Source of the DNA: Clostridia bacterium | Lineage (GTDB): Bacteria > Bacillota > Clostridia > Lachnospirales > Lachnospiraceae | Assembly: GCA_910574255.1 (NCBI GenBank) | Contig: CAJTAK010000004.1 | Location: 152,077-216,076 of the forward strand | DNA length: 64,000 nucleotides | Direction of reading: 5' to 3' | In this document: in pieces, positions 7,181 to 16,848 of the stretch | Layout: every line of letters begins with the position of its first letter | How positions within the stretch are numbered: the stretch's first letter is position 1 | Made by a program: the position numbers and the translations under genes | The notes under the pieces: generated by a model | Database searches by the model: none | The model's input: the letters and a program-made list of their open reading frames with translations, nothing else | Told to the model about the DNA's origin: nothing

Positions 7181-9624
7181 AAATGGGCCTTATCCCCAGA
7201 CGTAATTTACTTTTATTGAGTCTGCTGACGGCAGGCTCACTGTTTTTTCTCATTTCTTCCGTTTCCGCTTCCTATTACCAGGCGCATCCTGACGAACCTG
7301 CTTTTCTTCTCCGCATCAATGAGGTCTGTACCATAAACCCTGGAACTAAGACCGGTGAAGCATTTATCTATGAGGATTACATTGAACTGTATAATCCTTC
7401 TGATACGGAGATCTCGCTGGATCACCTGTATCTGTCAGATACCACCAAAGATTATGCTCTGGTCCCCCTGTCTGGCGGCATCATTCCGGCAGGCGGCTAC
7501 TATGTAGTCTATGCCGACGGCGGAGACGGCTCTGTTCCCGAGGGTTATGACAGTCTGCCTTTCCGTCTCTCCGAAAATGAAACCATCACCCTTAGTTACT
7601 GCGCCGAATCCCAAAATGGCACTAAAAACTTTTTCCCCATTGACTCTCTTTTTATTCCCTCTCTGTCCCCTGGAATCGTATATGCACGCACAGAGGATGG
7701 TATGGGAGTTCCAAAAGCGATGCGTCCGTCTCCCGGAGCTTCTAACCAAACTGCCTCTCTCCTGTTGGAGTCTCCTGCTTTTTCTATGGAAAGCGGTTTT
7801 TATACTGCCCCATTTACAGTTCAGATTCAGGTCCCCGAGAATCTTTCTGTCTATTATACTTTGGATGGAAGTGAACCCACACCAGATGATTACTTCTATA
7901 CAGGACCATTGACTTTTTCAGATCCAAGTCCAAACAGTAATGTATTTTCAGTTCGGGAAGATATCACTTCACAAACGAGCGCCTATGCTTCCCCTGACAC
8001 ACCTGTTGACAAAGCACTGATTCTGCGGGCAGCTGCATATGACGAAAGCGGAAACTACAGTCAAACAATTACTGCTTCCTATTTTCTTGACTTTGAAAAG
8101 AAAACCGGCCTGGAAAATATTTCCGTTCTCTCCCTTGTGACAGATCCTGCAAATCTTTTTGATGATCATAGCGGAATCTATGTCCGCGGCAGCCGCTATG
8201 AGCAGGGGGTTGCAAATGCGGAAATCAGTCCCGATCTTTCTTGGAGCAAATTAACAGATTACCTGAATTACTATCTGAGAGGAACTATTTCTGAACGGCC
8301 TGCCCATCTGACTCTTATGGACAGCAGTCACAGCCTGCTGTTAGAAGAAGAATGCGGTATCCGCATTCGCGGAAATGAATCCCGAAGCTTTCCGCAAAAA
8401 AGCTTTACTCTATTTGCCAGAAAGCGTTATGGTTCCGATACCTTTGCTCCTGTTTTTTTTGATACTGGTTTTTCTTATCCAGATCTGATTTTAAACAGCA
8501 GCAAAGAGCTGAAAAAAGTATTTTTCTTTTCTTTGGTGGAAGATCGTTCTGCTGCCGTTCAGAGATATACACCCTGTCAGGTTTTTCTAAACGGAGAATA
8601 CTGGGGAATGTATTACTTAATGGAAAAATATTCTGCAGAATACCTGGAAAACCACTATGGAATAGAAAAAGAAAACAGTCTTCTAATCAAGACTGCCTGG
8701 GAAGTTCAGGAGGGAGATCCCGATGATGTATCCCAGTTCCAATATCTTCAGAATTACCTGGACTTGGACATGTCCGACCCAGGACTTTATGAGGATCTTC
8801 AGGAACTGATGGATATGCAGAGCTTTATTGATTGGATGTGCACCAATATCTATATTGCCAATACAGATTCAAAGCCTCTGGGCGGCAATGTATTTACGTG
8901 GAGAGCCTCCCTTCCTGGCTGGAAAGAATATGAAGACGGAAAATGGCGATGGATGCTTTACGATCTGGATGATTCTCTTGGCGTTGGAATCAATTCAGAT
9001 TCACCGGCCTATTTGATCGACTCCTTTGTAGATTGTCCCGACTATTCTCCTGCCGGATTTCTGGATGACGAACCTATGCCTTCCCTCATGAGAAATGAGG
9101 ATTTCCGGCGTCAGTTTGTTTTGACCTTTATGGATATGGCCAATGAGAATTTTAAGCCTTCCAGAGTTTTGCCCCTCCTTGATCAGTTGGAAGCGCAATA
9201 TTCCAATGCCGCCGCCAAAAGCTACGAACGCTGGAATACGGTCCCTTTGGATGCACCTTTTGAAGATCAAATAGAAGAACTGCGCAGCTTTTTTGCAAAC
9301 CGATATGACGCAATCGTCCCTTACCTTGCCAAACATTTTTCCCTGACCGGAGAGCTTGTTCCTTTGACCCTGTCCGCCGAGAACCCGGAGGGCGGAATCA
9401 TAACATTGAATACCCTCTCCCCGGATCTTACATCCGGCAGCTGGACGGGAAGTTATTACACTGATTATCCTTTAACCCTTACTGCTGAACCATTAGATGG
9501 TCACACGTTCTTGGGCTGGGAAGTCACAGACTGCCAGATTTTGTCCAATTCTACAGCGCCAACGATTCAAATACAATTGAGGGGCGGCACCTCCCCATCT
9601 ATAAAAGCCATTTTTTCTAAATGA
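7177..9624 (+). CDS. Secreted multi-domain CotH-like protein (lamin-tail, chitobiase-C, CotH kinase-like)
   Basis: An 815-residue exported protein with a signal peptide (LLLLSLLTAGSLFFLISSVS). Domains in order: a lamin-tail-like domain near 42-115 (INEVCTINPG, EDYIELYNPSD), a chitobiase/hexosaminidase C-terminal-type beta domain near 200-310 (YTLDGSEPTPDDYFYTGPL), a CotH domain near 310-720 (CGIRIRGNESRSFPQKSF, NGEYWGMYYLMEKY, WRWMLYDLDDS), and a short beta-grasp repeat at the end (HTFLGWEVTDC). B. subtilis CotH is a spore-coat protein kinase; proteins of this domain order are usually surface or spore-envelope proteins whose activity has not been tested. It is coupled to yigZ by a 4-bp overlap. 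Confidence 0.88.
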   Translation: MKMGLIPRRNLLLLSLLTAGSLFFLISSVSASYYQAHPDEPAFLLRINEVCTINPGTKTGEAFIYEDYIELYNPSDTEISLDHLYLSDTTKDYALVPLSGGIIPAGGYYVVYADGGDGSVPEGYDSLPFRLSENETITLSYCAESQNGTKNFFPIDSLFIPSLSPGIVYARTEDGMGVPKAMRPSPGASNQTASLLLESPAFSMESGFYTAPFTVQIQVPENLSVYYTLDGSEPTPDDYFYTGPLTFSDPSPNSNVFSVREDITSQTSAYASPDTPVDKALILRAAAYDESGNYSQTITASYFLDFEKKTGLENISVLSLVTDPANLFDDHSGIYVRGSRYEQGVANAEISPDLSWSKLTDYLNYYLRGTISERPAHLTLMDSSHSLLLEEECGIRIRGNESRSFPQKSFTLFARKRYGSDTFAPVFFDTGFSYPDLILNSSKELKKVFFFSLVEDRSAAVQRYTPCQVFLNGEYWGMYYLMEKYSAEYLENHYGIEKENSLLIKTAWEVQEGDPDDVSQFQYLQNYLDLDMSDPGLYEDLQELMDMQSFIDWMCTNIYIANTDSKPLGGNVFTWRASLPGWKEYEDGKWRWMLYDLDDSLGVGINSDSPAYLIDSFVDCPDYSPAGFLDDEPMPSLMRNEDFRRQFVLTFMDMANENFKPSRVLPLLDQLEAQYSNAAAKSYERWNTVPLDAPFEDQIEELRSFFANRYDAIVPYLAKHFSLTGELVPLTLSAENPEGGIITLNTLSPDLTSGSWTGSYYTDYPLTLTAEPLDGHTFLGWEVTDCQILSNSTAPTIQIQLRGGTSPSIKAIFSK

Positions 9625-9633
9625 GCAAAAACG

Positions 9634-9688
9634 AAAAGAGACCGCTGCAAATGAAATAAAAGCTCACATTTTGCGGCAGTCTCTTTTT
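9634..9688. terminator. Bidirectional terminator between the cotH-like gene and ulaF
   Basis: Left arm AAAAGAGACCGCTGCAAATG and right arm CATTTTGCGGCAGTCTCTTTT form a long stem with a T run on the plus side and an A run on the other. It separates two convergent genes. Confidence 0.8.
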
Positions 9689-9706
9689 ATATTATCTTAT
9701 TTCACA

Positions 9707-10402
9707 CTATCTTTTTATCTGTCCATAGTAAGCATTTTCTCCATGCTTCCGCAGGAAATGCTTATCCTGAATCACCTGGGGCGCCGGCGCTGCGCCGGGC
9801 TTTAACAGTTCTGTACGACAGGCCATCTTTGCCACTTCCTCAAGAACAACTGCATTGTGAACAGCGTTATCCGCATCGGTTCCCCAGGTAAAGGGGCCAT
9901 GATTAGTGCAGAGCACGCCGGGAATATGCATGGGATTCTTTCCCTGGAATGTTTCAATAATTACCAGACCTGTATTCTTCTCATATTCTCCGTTGATCTC
10001 CTCTGCTGTCAGGCTTCTGGCGCAGGGAATCTCTCCATAAAAATAATCTGCATGTGTAGTTCCGTAACAGGGAATGCTTCTTCCTGCCTGTGCCCAGGAG
10101 GTCGCCCAGGGAGAATGGGTATGCACAATGCCCCCTACCTCTGTAAATGCCTTGTAGAGCTCCAGATGTGTAGGCGTGTCGGAAGAAGGATTGTAATCTC
10201 CCTCCACCTTATTGCCGTCAAGATCCATGACAACCATATCTTCCGGCTTTAATTCATCGTAATCCACTCCGCTGGGTTTGATTACGAATAAACCGCTTGC
10301 CCGGTCTATTCCGCTGACATTTCCCCACGTGTAGGTAATCAGCCCCCGCCTGGGCAGCTCCATATTGGCCTCATAAACCTGTTTTTTCAGTGCTTCTAAC
10401 AT
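9707..10402 (-). CDS. ulaF: L-ribulose-5-phosphate 4-epimerase (UlaF/AraD family)
   Basis: The 231-residue class II aldolase-like epimerase converts L-ribulose 5-phosphate to D-xylulose 5-phosphate, the last step of the ascorbate route. It shows the family motifs [20 protein letters not shown], the zinc ligands of VHTHSPWAT (His-x-His) and the later [10 protein letters not shown], and an acidic/tyrosine tail (ENAYYGQ). AraD, SgbE and UlaF cannot be separated by sequence alone; the ula neighbours argue for UlaF. The ATG at 10402 has AAGGAG upstream. It follows ulaE by 20 bases and is last in the operon, ending at the shared terminator. Confidence 0.93.
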   Translation of the reverse strand: MLEALKKQVYEANMELPRRGLITYTWGNVSGIDRASGLFVIKPSGVDYDELKPEDMVVMDLDGNKVEGDYNPSSDTPTHLELYKAFTEVGGIVHTHSPWATSWAQAGRSIPCYGTTHADYFYGEIPCARSLTAEEINGEYEKNTGLVIIETFQGKNPMHIPGVLCTNHGPFTWGTDADNAVHNAVVLEEVAKMACRTELLKPGAAPAPQVIQDKHFLRKHGENAYYGQIKR

Positions 10403-10422
10403 GTTCTTTCTCCTTCCCTGTC

Positions 10423-11268
10423 TTAATTTTCTTTTTGATCCAGTAAAGTCCTCATGGACTTATTGGCAAAAAGCAGATCCTCTTTCCATTTCTCGTTGCC
10501 AAGATACCAGAACTCTGTTACAAATTTGCGTACACCCATGGCCCATGCTGTGTCAATCATTGATGGGAAATCCACCTGTCCATCCCCAAACATCATATCC
10601 CGAAACTTTCCTGGCTCTGTTTCTTTCAGATGCATAGAAGTAATATGACCCTTGCAGCTTCTCAAATCCTCCAGCACATCTGTACCATAGGTAATCGCCG
10701 CATTATTTATATTACCACAATCTGGATAAACATTCAAATAGGTAGAATTGACAGCTTTCACATAGTCCATAGATTTCTGACAGGTATTCATAAATTCTGT
10801 TTCCATGGTCTCAAAACCCATAAGGACACCGGCTCTGGCTGCCATAAGTGTGCATTTTTTTAAATTCTCCCCAAATCTGGCTGCCGTTTCCGGGGTAGAA
10901 GGATCATAATACACATCATAGCCTGCAAGCTGAATAATGCGGACCCCCAGATCATCTGCAAGCTGAATTGCTTTTTCCATAATCTCCATTCCTCTCTTAC
11001 AGATATCCGGATCACCGCTTCCGATTGGATACTTTCGATGTCCTGACAAACACATAGTACGAATGGGGATTCCCACCTCAAACATTGTCTTTATAAGTTC
11101 CAGGCGTTCCTCCTTCGTCCATTCAAGACGGGCCAGCTTTTCGTCGGTCTCATCAATACTGATCTCCACGAAGTCATATCCCGCTTCCTTTGCCGCTTTC
11201 AGCTTTTCCTTCCAGCTCAGTTCTTTTGGCATAGCCTTCTCATACAGGCCAATGGTGTACGCTTTCAT
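10423..11268 (-). CDS. ulaE: L-xylulose-5-phosphate 3-epimerase UlaE
   Basis: The 281-residue TIM-barrel sugar-phosphate epimerase converts L-xylulose 5-phosphate to L-ribulose 5-phosphate. The N-terminus [17 protein letters not shown], the segment [19 protein letters not shown], and [15 protein letters not shown] are characteristic of UlaE/SgbU. Metal-binding acidic residues are expected in [23 protein letters not shown] and VTEFWY. Two ATGs are adjacent; the second (11268) has better spacing to AAGGA. Its neighbours are ulaF downstream and an FG-GAP protein upstream, so it belongs to the second half of the ula locus. Confidence 0.94.
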   Translation of the reverse strand: MKAYTIGLYEKAMPKELSWKEKLKAAKEAGYDFVEISIDETDEKLARLEWTKEERLELIKTMFEVGIPIRTMCLSGHRKYPIGSGDPDICKRGMEIMEKAIQLADDLGVRIIQLAGYDVYYDPSTPETAARFGENLKKCTLMAARAGVLMGFETMETEFMNTCQKSMDYVKAVNSTYLNVYPDCGNINNAAITYGTDVLEDLRSCKGHITSMHLKETEPGKFRDMMFGDGQVDFPSMIDTAWAMGVRKFVTEFWYLGNEKWKEDLLFANKSMRTLLDQKEN

Positions 11269-11288
11269 CATTTTTCCTTCTTTCTCCT

Positions 11289-12335
11289 TTATAAGCTTTC
11301 TATCTCATAGAATGCAATTTCATCAATTTCCCGGTTAGCGGACACCAGGCCTGTCTTTGTACCCTTGTCATAACTGCGCACATTTGCCGGTCCTACATCC
11401 TCATCCAAAACCTCCATAACATAATCTCTGCCATCGTAGATACATGCCAGAAGATTTCGTTTCCCTTTTCTGTGTCCGATGATGGCTGCACCTTTGCCAT
11501 CAATCTCTGTTCCCCAGATGCCATGGGCAAATTCATATTTTTCTTCAAAAGTCTTTATACAGGTATACGCACCATCCACCATCTTGTAAATCCGGATAGT
11601 ATCCCCATGAAATGGTGCCATCACCAGCATCTCCTTCTCGCCGTCTCCGTCAAAGTCTGCAAAGGTCATATCGCTGGCCGCTTCTTCTATCAGGGTCTCC
11701 ACCGTCCATTCTCCGCCCTTTCTGACCGGAGGAATTACTTTAAAAATACCATTGTCCGCCGCAACTGCTGCCCATACGCCGTCTGCTTCTTCCACACGGC
11801 AATAACCATGATTCTTTAAAAGTCCTTCTTTTAAAACCGTGAGGGAAAGTTGATTTTCTTCATTGATCTCGCTCAAATCCTCCGGAAGCTCACACACCCA
11901 AATCTTTCCCGGGCTGCTCCAATCTTCCTTATGCTCATGCCCCGACTTCAATGCGCAGGCAATAAGATAATTCACTCCGCCGCTGGTAAGAATATCGAAG
12001 CGATGCACAAAGGGCAGATCCACCAGCGTCTTAATCTCCCAGTTATCCTTTCCTTTTGGGGATGCCAAAATAATCTTTGCTTCTTTGGAGTCATTGGGAG
12101 AATAGAACTTGTGAGTTGCAAGGAATTCCCCGTTGCTTCCCGGAAGCTGTACCATAGTCATGGTTCCTCCTGGTCCCTCCCATACTGTTTCTTCCAAATT
12201 GCCGTCCAAATCAAAGAGAAGGCATTTATTGACCTTCTCTGCGGCAATCAGTATATGCTTCTTGCCGTTATAATTCAGCGGACAAATGGAATAACATTTT
12301 TCCAATTCATGTGTTTTGATTTTATTTATTTTCAT
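11289..12335 (-). CDS. Cytoplasmic FG-GAP/VCBS-like beta-propeller protein in the ula locus
   Basis: The 348-residue product has no signal peptide. It contains repeated beta-propeller blades, one with a calcium-loop-like motif (FADFDGDGEKEMLVMAPF, about residues 245-262), others around NYLIACALKSGHEH and GAAIIGHRKGKRN. FG-GAP repeats are usually extracellular, so a cytosolic copy between a DeoR regulator and ulaE is unusual. The function is unknown. It occupies the place where the decarboxylase UlaD would be expected, but has no sequence link to UlaD. AGGAGG lies just upstream of the ATG. It might be a lyase, sensor or scaffold for the pathway; none of these is supported directly. Confidence 0.75.
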   Translation of the reverse strand: MKINKIKTHELEKCYSICPLNYNGKKHILIAAEKVNKCLLFDLDGNLEETVWEGPGGTMTMVQLPGSNGEFLATHKFYSPNDSKEAKIILASPKGKDNWEIKTLVDLPFVHRFDILTSGGVNYLIACALKSGHEHKEDWSSPGKIWVCELPEDLSEINEENQLSLTVLKEGLLKNHGYCRVEEADGVWAAVAADNGIFKVIPPVRKGGEWTVETLIEEAASDMTFADFDGDGEKEMLVMAPFHGDTIRIYKMVDGAYTCIKTFEEKYEFAHGIWGTEIDGKGAAIIGHRKGKRNLLACIYDGRDYVMEVLDEDVGPANVRSYDKGTKTGLVSANREIDEIAFYEIESL

Positions 12336-12344
12336 TTTTTCCTC

Positions 12345-13112
12345 CTAATCTACCTGATGAACCCAAATCCCCTTTTCCTGAAACTCTCGGACAATCTCCA
12401 TAGGGGCATCTGTATCCGTAATAATATTGGCTATTAGTTCCGGAGGACAGCTTATAAAACTGCTCCGCTTTCCCAGCTTAGTACAGTCTGCCAAAATATA
12501 TGAAGCTCTGCTCACACGCTCAAACATCATCTGATTGAGGTTTACCTCATTGAGCAGTTCTGTGGTCATTCCCGTGTCCGGGCTAATGCCTCCGCACCCC
12601 ATAAAGCTCTTTTTCGCAGTTACCTGGCTCAGATTATTCATGGCAAAATCCCCTACCATGGCGCCCTTTACATAGCGTAGCTCTCCTCCCAAAAGGATAA
12701 TGGTGGCATGGGATGGATTTTTTTCATTTATAATATTTCCATTGTTGGTTATAATCGTTACATTTCTGCTGGTGATATATTTCACCATAGCCAGGGCGGT
12801 AGAACTGGTATTGATAAAAATACTGTCCCCATCTTCCACCAGGCTGGCCGCATACCTGGCTATCCGCTCTCTGCGGAGCTGCTTTTGATTTTCTCCAAAA
12901 TCGGCTCCAGTCAGCGTATTGTTATTTCTGGCTCCTCCATAAAAACGTTCCAGAAGCTTGTGATCCTCCAAGTACTGCAGATCTCTTCGAATAGTTAAGG
13001 GAGATACCTGAAACTGCTCTGCCAGTTGATTGACCGACACATTGCCATTCTCCCGCACAAGCTCCAATACTTTTTCTCTCCGGCCGTTTACAATAGTCCG
13101 GCTCATTTTCAT
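12345..13112 (-). CDS. DeoR-family transcriptional regulator (probable ula regulator)
   Basis: The 255-residue protein has an N-terminal DeoR helix-turn-helix (VNQLAEQFQVSPLTIRRDLQ, then LEDHKLLERFYGGA) and a C-terminal DeoRC sugar-phosphate-sensing domain (INTSSTALAMVKYI, IITNNGNI, LLGGELRYVKGAMVGDF, ADCTKLGKRS). By analogy with UlaR it probably represses the ascorbate genes and is released by a phosphorylated intermediate; this is inferred from location. The ATG at 13112 follows GGAGGGAG. The gene comes after ulaB, separated by an intrinsic terminator, and only 9 bases precede the FG-GAP gene. Confidence 0.9.
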   Translation of the reverse strand: MKMSRTIVNGRREKVLELVRENGNVSVNQLAEQFQVSPLTIRRDLQYLEDHKLLERFYGGARNNNTLTGADFGENQKQLRRERIARYAASLVEDGDSIFINTSSTALAMVKYITSRNVTIITNNGNIINEKNPSHATIILLGGELRYVKGAMVGDFAMNNLSQVTAKKSFMGCGGISPDTGMTTELLNEVNLNQMMFERVSRASYILADCTKLGKRSSFISCPPELIANIITDTDAPMEIVREFQEKGIWVHQVD

Positions 13113-13134
13113 AGGGTTCTCCCTCCTTTACAAA

Positions 13135-13185
13135 GCTAAAAAGAGAGTTGCCTTCCGGCTGATTCTACCCGGAAGACACTCTCTT
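13135..13185 (-). terminator. Intrinsic terminator/attenuator between ulaB and the regulator
   Basis: On the minus strand, AAGAGAGTGTCTTCCGG and its partner CCGGAAGGCAACTCTCTT form a strong stem directly followed by TTTTT. It splits the ula locus into a transporter half and a regulator/epimerase half. I see no clear promoter for the second half, so partial read-through is likely. Confidence 0.75.
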
Positions 13186-13222
13186 CTCGGCTGTCTTCGT
13201 TATACAAATGCCTTTATCCTTC

Positions 13223-13525
13223 TTATTCGATACCGGCTTCTTTCAGCTTCTCTTCCATCTCCTGCATAGACATAATATTACGAAGGCCAATCACAGTACT
13301 TCCCTTCTTCTCAGCATCCTTGAACATGTTGGTAAAGTTCTGTGCACAAAATACTACATCGAACTGAGGCGCTGCACTCTTTCCCTCGGAAAGGGCGCAA
13401 TGATGAATCTTGCCCGGCTTAATGCCCAATTTCTTGAGCGTCTTTTCCAGCGTCATCTTCATCATCAAGCTAGAACCTGCTCCATTTGCACAGCATACCA
13501 AAAAACTCATATTCTCCTTTGCCAT
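13223..13525 (-). CDS. ulaB: PTS ascorbate-type transporter subunit IIB
   Basis: The 100-residue EIIB carries the phosphorylated-cysteine loop VCCANGAGSS near residues 11-20, where the second cysteine accepts phosphate from IIA and passes it to the sugar. It belongs to the lactose/ascorbate IIB fold. A GTG at 13531 lies within the GGAG region; the ATG at 13525 has correct spacing (nine bases) and was chosen. It is followed by a terminator and preceded by ulaA with a 100-base gap. Confidence 0.92.
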   Translation of the reverse strand: MAKENMSFLVCCANGAGSSLMMKMTLEKTLKKLGIKPGKIHHCALSEGKSAAPQFDVVFCAQNFTNMFKDAEKKGSTVIGLRNIMSMQEMEEKLKEAGIE

Positions 13526-13625
13526 AGCCACAATCTCCTTTTCTTTTTGTTTGTGAAATTTATGATTGTTCTATCATTATGATAGTAAAATTTTTCATAA
13601 AAATCAATCTTTTTCTATTACTTTT

Positions 13626-15113
13626 TTATTTTGCTGCTCTTTTTTCCTTCATCTCTTTGTATGCCTCATAATCCTCGGTCATCAGGAAGTAGCCTTCCTT
13701 ATCTGCACGATATTGAAGCTGGGGAATTGCCAAAAGTGCAATAGCTACAATTGCAACGCCTGCATAGCTTAAGAACTTCATTGCGCCAGTCATTATCGGC
13801 CATACAACGGCCCAATCCCACATTCCAAGGTATCCGCCGTATGCTGCCATTCCTACCCAGCCTGCAATAAGCGCAGAACCAAACACCTGGCAAAGACCAG
13901 AAATAAATGGCAGAATAAGTGCTGCCTTAATACCGCCCTTCTCATTTGCAAAGATTGCAATGGTTGCATTATCAAAGAACACCGGGACGAATCCGCAGAT
14001 TACAAGTACAGGGCTCTGCAGCGCTACTAAAACTACAATTGCAAGAATCTGTCCTACAAAACCTGCCAGGAAGCCCAGAGGAACCGCATTAGCAGACCCG
14101 AAACCAAATGCTACTGCGCAGTCTACGCCAGGTACGGAACCCGGAAGAATCTTATCTGCAATACCCTGGAAGGACTGCGTCAGCTCCGTAACGAAAGTAC
14201 GAACGCCCAGCTGCAGGATTGCCAGATATACTGCAAAGTACAGACATGTCTGAATAACATAGAATACCATACTTGCGCCTTCTGCCAGGAAACCCTGTTC
14301 TGTCAGGTAATCTCTTCCCAGGATACAGAGAATTGCTCCAAAGAAAATCAGCATTAGAATAGAAGTACATACCATGTTCTCATTGAAGATGGACATAAAG
14401 CCCGGAAGCTCAATATCATCAATCTTCTTAACTTCTTTGCCATCCTTCTTCTTACCAAAAAACTTTTCTGCCAGCCAGGTGTTCAGAGCAATGCCGAACA
14501 TCTGCTGATGGGCTAATGTAATGCCTGCACCGTCTGTCAATTCCTGGCAGGGCTTGATAATCAGGTTGGAGCCCACTGCCCAGTATGCTCCAAGAATCAC
14601 TGCCATAACAACAATCAGAGCCACATTATGCGTCAAAAGACCCGGAAGTGCAAACATAATCAGCCAGTAAGCTGTTGCTGCCTGCTGTACCTGTACATGC
14701 CCTGTAGTAAACAGAGCACGCAGCTTTGTAATCTTGCTGAAACGTACCAGCAGAATATTTACGATAAATGCAATCAGCAGAAGAATCATGGCATCGCCAA
14801 AGCCTTTTCCGAACACTTCTTCTACGCCTGCAGTAACTGCATTCTGTCCGAAGTAGGGGTCAATAACCATAGCATCCATATTGAAACGATCTTTCAGTCC
14901 TACCAATACAGGGCGGAAGTTACTGACCAATCCTGATGAACCAACTGTCAAAATCAAATATCCTACAATTGCTTTAATTACACCTGCAAGTACATCATAC
15001 CAAGGTTTTCTCAGCAAAATATAACCAAGAGCTACAATCAGGCCAATCATAAATGCCGGCTGCTGTAAAATATTTGTAGCAAAATACGACCACACTCTCA
15101 TTAAAATATCCAT
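13626..15113 (-). CDS. ulaA: PTS ascorbate-specific transporter subunit IIC
   Basis: The 495-residue integral membrane protein is of the UlaA/SgaT family, with about ten or more hydrophobic segments starting at FMIGLIVALGYILL. Family stretches are YLILTVGSSGLVSNFRPVL, TAYWLIMFALPGLLTHNV, MFGIALNTWLAEKFFGKK and PGVDCAVAFGFGSANAVPLG. It binds and translocates L-ascorbate while IIB phosphorylates it. The ATG at 15113 has GGAG eleven bases upstream; an earlier in-frame start lies within that site. The order ulaG, ulaC, ulaA, ulaB is the expected one for PTS components. Confidence 0.95.
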   Translation of the reverse strand: MDILMRVWSYFATNILQQPAFMIGLIVALGYILLRKPWYDVLAGVIKAIVGYLILTVGSSGLVSNFRPVLVGLKDRFNMDAMVIDPYFGQNAVTAGVEEVFGKGFGDAMILLLIAFIVNILLVRFSKITKLRALFTTGHVQVQQAATAYWLIMFALPGLLTHNVALIVVMAVILGAYWAVGSNLIIKPCQELTDGAGITLAHQQMFGIALNTWLAEKFFGKKKDGKEVKKIDDIELPGFMSIFNENMVCTSILMLIFFGAILCILGRDYLTEQGFLAEGASMVFYVIQTCLYFAVYLAILQLGVRTFVTELTQSFQGIADKILPGSVPGVDCAVAFGFGSANAVPLGFLAGFVGQILAIVVLVALQSPVLVICGFVPVFFDNATIAIFANEKGGIKAALILPFISGLCQVFGSALIAGWVGMAAYGGYLGMWDWAVVWPIMTGAMKFLSYAGVAIVAIALLAIPQLQYRADKEGYFLMTEDYEAYKEMKEKRAAK

Positions 15114-15156
15114 ACACTTACTCCTTTCCAACATACATTCCTTATTTTACCTTTTG

Positions 15157-15612
15157 TTAATCCAGGTATTGCTCCTGAATCTTCAATAAATCTTCCGGTG
15201 TCTTTGCTTTTTCCAAAGCTTTTACCACATTTTCATCCATAAGCATATCAGACAGCTTCATCATATTATTCAGATGCTGCTCGGGATTGCAGGAAGCCAG
15301 AGTGAAAAATAACTGGGCATCCTTTTCTGGGTCTCCAGCGGCAAAGCTCACTGGTTTTTCCAGCTTCATAAAGCCAATAGCCGTCTTATTCACGCCTACG
15401 GCATTTTCCTGGGAATGAGGCATCGCAACGTTAGGCATAATCACAATATAGGGACCGTGCTTCTCCACACAGGCAATGATGTCTTCCTTATAGTTGGCTT
15501 CCACTGTCCCATCCGCCTCCAGGCTCCGGCAGCTCATGCGGATAGCTTCCTTCCAATCCGGCGCTTCCTCTGCAAATAGATAATGCTTTTTCTCTACAAA
15601 CTCTCTTAACAT
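15157..15612 (-). CDS. ulaC: PTS sugar transporter subunit IIA (ascorbate/mannitol-fructose type)
   Basis: The 151-residue EIIA domain has the phosphorylation-site histidine in PNVAMPHSQ (near residue 70), as in the fructose/mannitol IIA family that includes UlaC. The start LREFVEKKHYLFAEEAPDWK is typical of ascorbate IIA. It accepts phosphate from HPr and passes it to UlaB. The ATG at 15612 follows GGGAAATATT. The frame is open well upstream, over the 3' end of ulaG, but that stretch has no family similarity. Confidence 0.92.
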   Translation of the reverse strand: MLREFVEKKHYLFAEEAPDWKEAIRMSCRSLEADGTVEANYKEDIIACVEKHGPYIVIMPNVAMPHSQENAVGVNKTAIGFMKLEKPVSFAAGDPEKDAQLFFTLASCNPEQHLNNMMKLSDMLMDENVVKALEKAKTPEDLLKIQEQYLD

Positions 15613-15694
15613 AATATTTCCCTTTCTCCTTCCATTAATTTGCACATGTTCTGCGCATAAAGGGATATACTCTGCTCTCGGGCTGTTTACTTCG

Positions 15695-16798
15695 TTACAG
15701 GCAAGAGCGGAATGGTATGTTCTGGGGATGCTCAAAGCAGTCCTCAAAACCTCTCCTGTGATGATAGTAAATTTTATCCTTATCCTGTGGGTAGGTATAC
15801 TTGCCTCCCACCTGCCAGAAGAAGGGATGGAACTTGTACTCGTTGCGATCCTTCTTGAAGTCGTACAGAACCTTGATTTCCTCACAATCGGCCTGGAAAT
15901 TTGTCCATACATCCCAGTGAATGGGAACTACAACCTTACACTGAAGATTCTCCGCCATGCGCAGGATATCAATAGAGGTCATCTTATCCTGCATACCAAT
16001 GGGATTTTCTCCAAATGAGCCAAACGCCACATCAATATCATAATCCTTGCCATGTTTTGCAAAGTAGATAGAGAAATGCGAATCACCGGAATGATATATA
16101 TTGCCCCCTGGAGTCTTTACCAGGTAGTTTACAGCCTTATCATCCATATCTGTAGGGCAGACTCCCGTCAGCTCTTCTCTGTTCTCGCTTGTGTCATCTG
16201 TCGTCACAATACAGGTTCGATCAAAGCTGTCTAATGCTACAATCTCCAAATCCTTAATCTTAATGACGTCTCCCGGTTTTACGGTAATGCAGCGCTCCTG
16301 GGGAACGCCCCATTTCATCCAGGTCTCTACTGATTTTTTCGGCCCGATGAAAGGAACCGGAATCTCCTTGCCGTTCTCATCTGTCGTTGTCATGCCGCTT
16401 TGGATGACATGTGCTGCCCACTCAGCGGACATGTGATCCTGATGGTAATGGGTTGCCAGAACTGCATCCACATGTTTGAACGCAAAGGGATCAATTACAA
16501 ATGGCACATTTCTTAAGTTTGGCTGCATCAGGCGGCCGCCGCACATATTTGCCATCTGATGCCCTGGCTTCATCTTATTATCGCCATGGGTTCTCTTGCC
16601 ATTTCCGCACCACAGATCAATGGTAATGTTGGTGTTCTCTGGAGTTTTGAACCAGACACCTGTACACCCCAGCCACCACATGGCCACATTGCCGGGAGCC
16701 ACCACCTCGCTCTCGATGTCCTCCACCAGCCAGGTTCCCCACTCTGGGAAGGTACTCATAATCCAGCTTTCTCGTGTGATTTCATTCACTTTGGACAT
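15695..16798 (-). CDS. ulaG: L-ascorbate-6-phosphate lactonase UlaG
   Basis: The 367-residue metallo-beta-lactamase-fold hydrolase opens L-ascorbate 6-phosphate to 3-keto-L-gulonate 6-phosphate. Family signatures are [20 protein letters not shown], the metal site THYHQDHMS (His-x-His-x-Asp-His, near residues 117-125), HSGDSHFS and VPIHWD. Length agrees with E. coli UlaG (about 354). The ATG at 16798 is nine bases after GGAG; an ATG at 16807 would overlap the binding site. It is the first gene of the transporter half and has its own promoter at 16849-16877. Confidence 0.96.
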   Translation of the reverse strand: MSKVNEITRESWIMSTFPEWGTWLVEDIESEVVAPGNVAMWWLGCTGVWFKTPENTNITIDLWCGNGKRTHGDNKMKPGHQMANMCGGRLMQPNLRNVPFVIDPFAFKHVDAVLATHYHQDHMSAEWAAHVIQSGMTTTDENGKEIPVPFIGPKKSVETWMKWGVPQERCITVKPGDVIKIKDLEIVALDSFDRTCIVTTDDTSENREELTGVCPTDMDDKAVNYLVKTPGGNIYHSGDSHFSIYFAKHGKDYDIDVAFGSFGENPIGMQDKMTSIDILRMAENLQCKVVVPIHWDVWTNFQADCEEIKVLYDFKKDRNEYKFHPFFWQVGGKYTYPQDKDKIYYHHRRGFEDCFEHPQNIPFRSCL

Positions 16799-16848
16799 TT
16801 CCCTCATCTCCTTTTCTTTTATAAGTTTCTTTGTTTCTTGATATTTAT

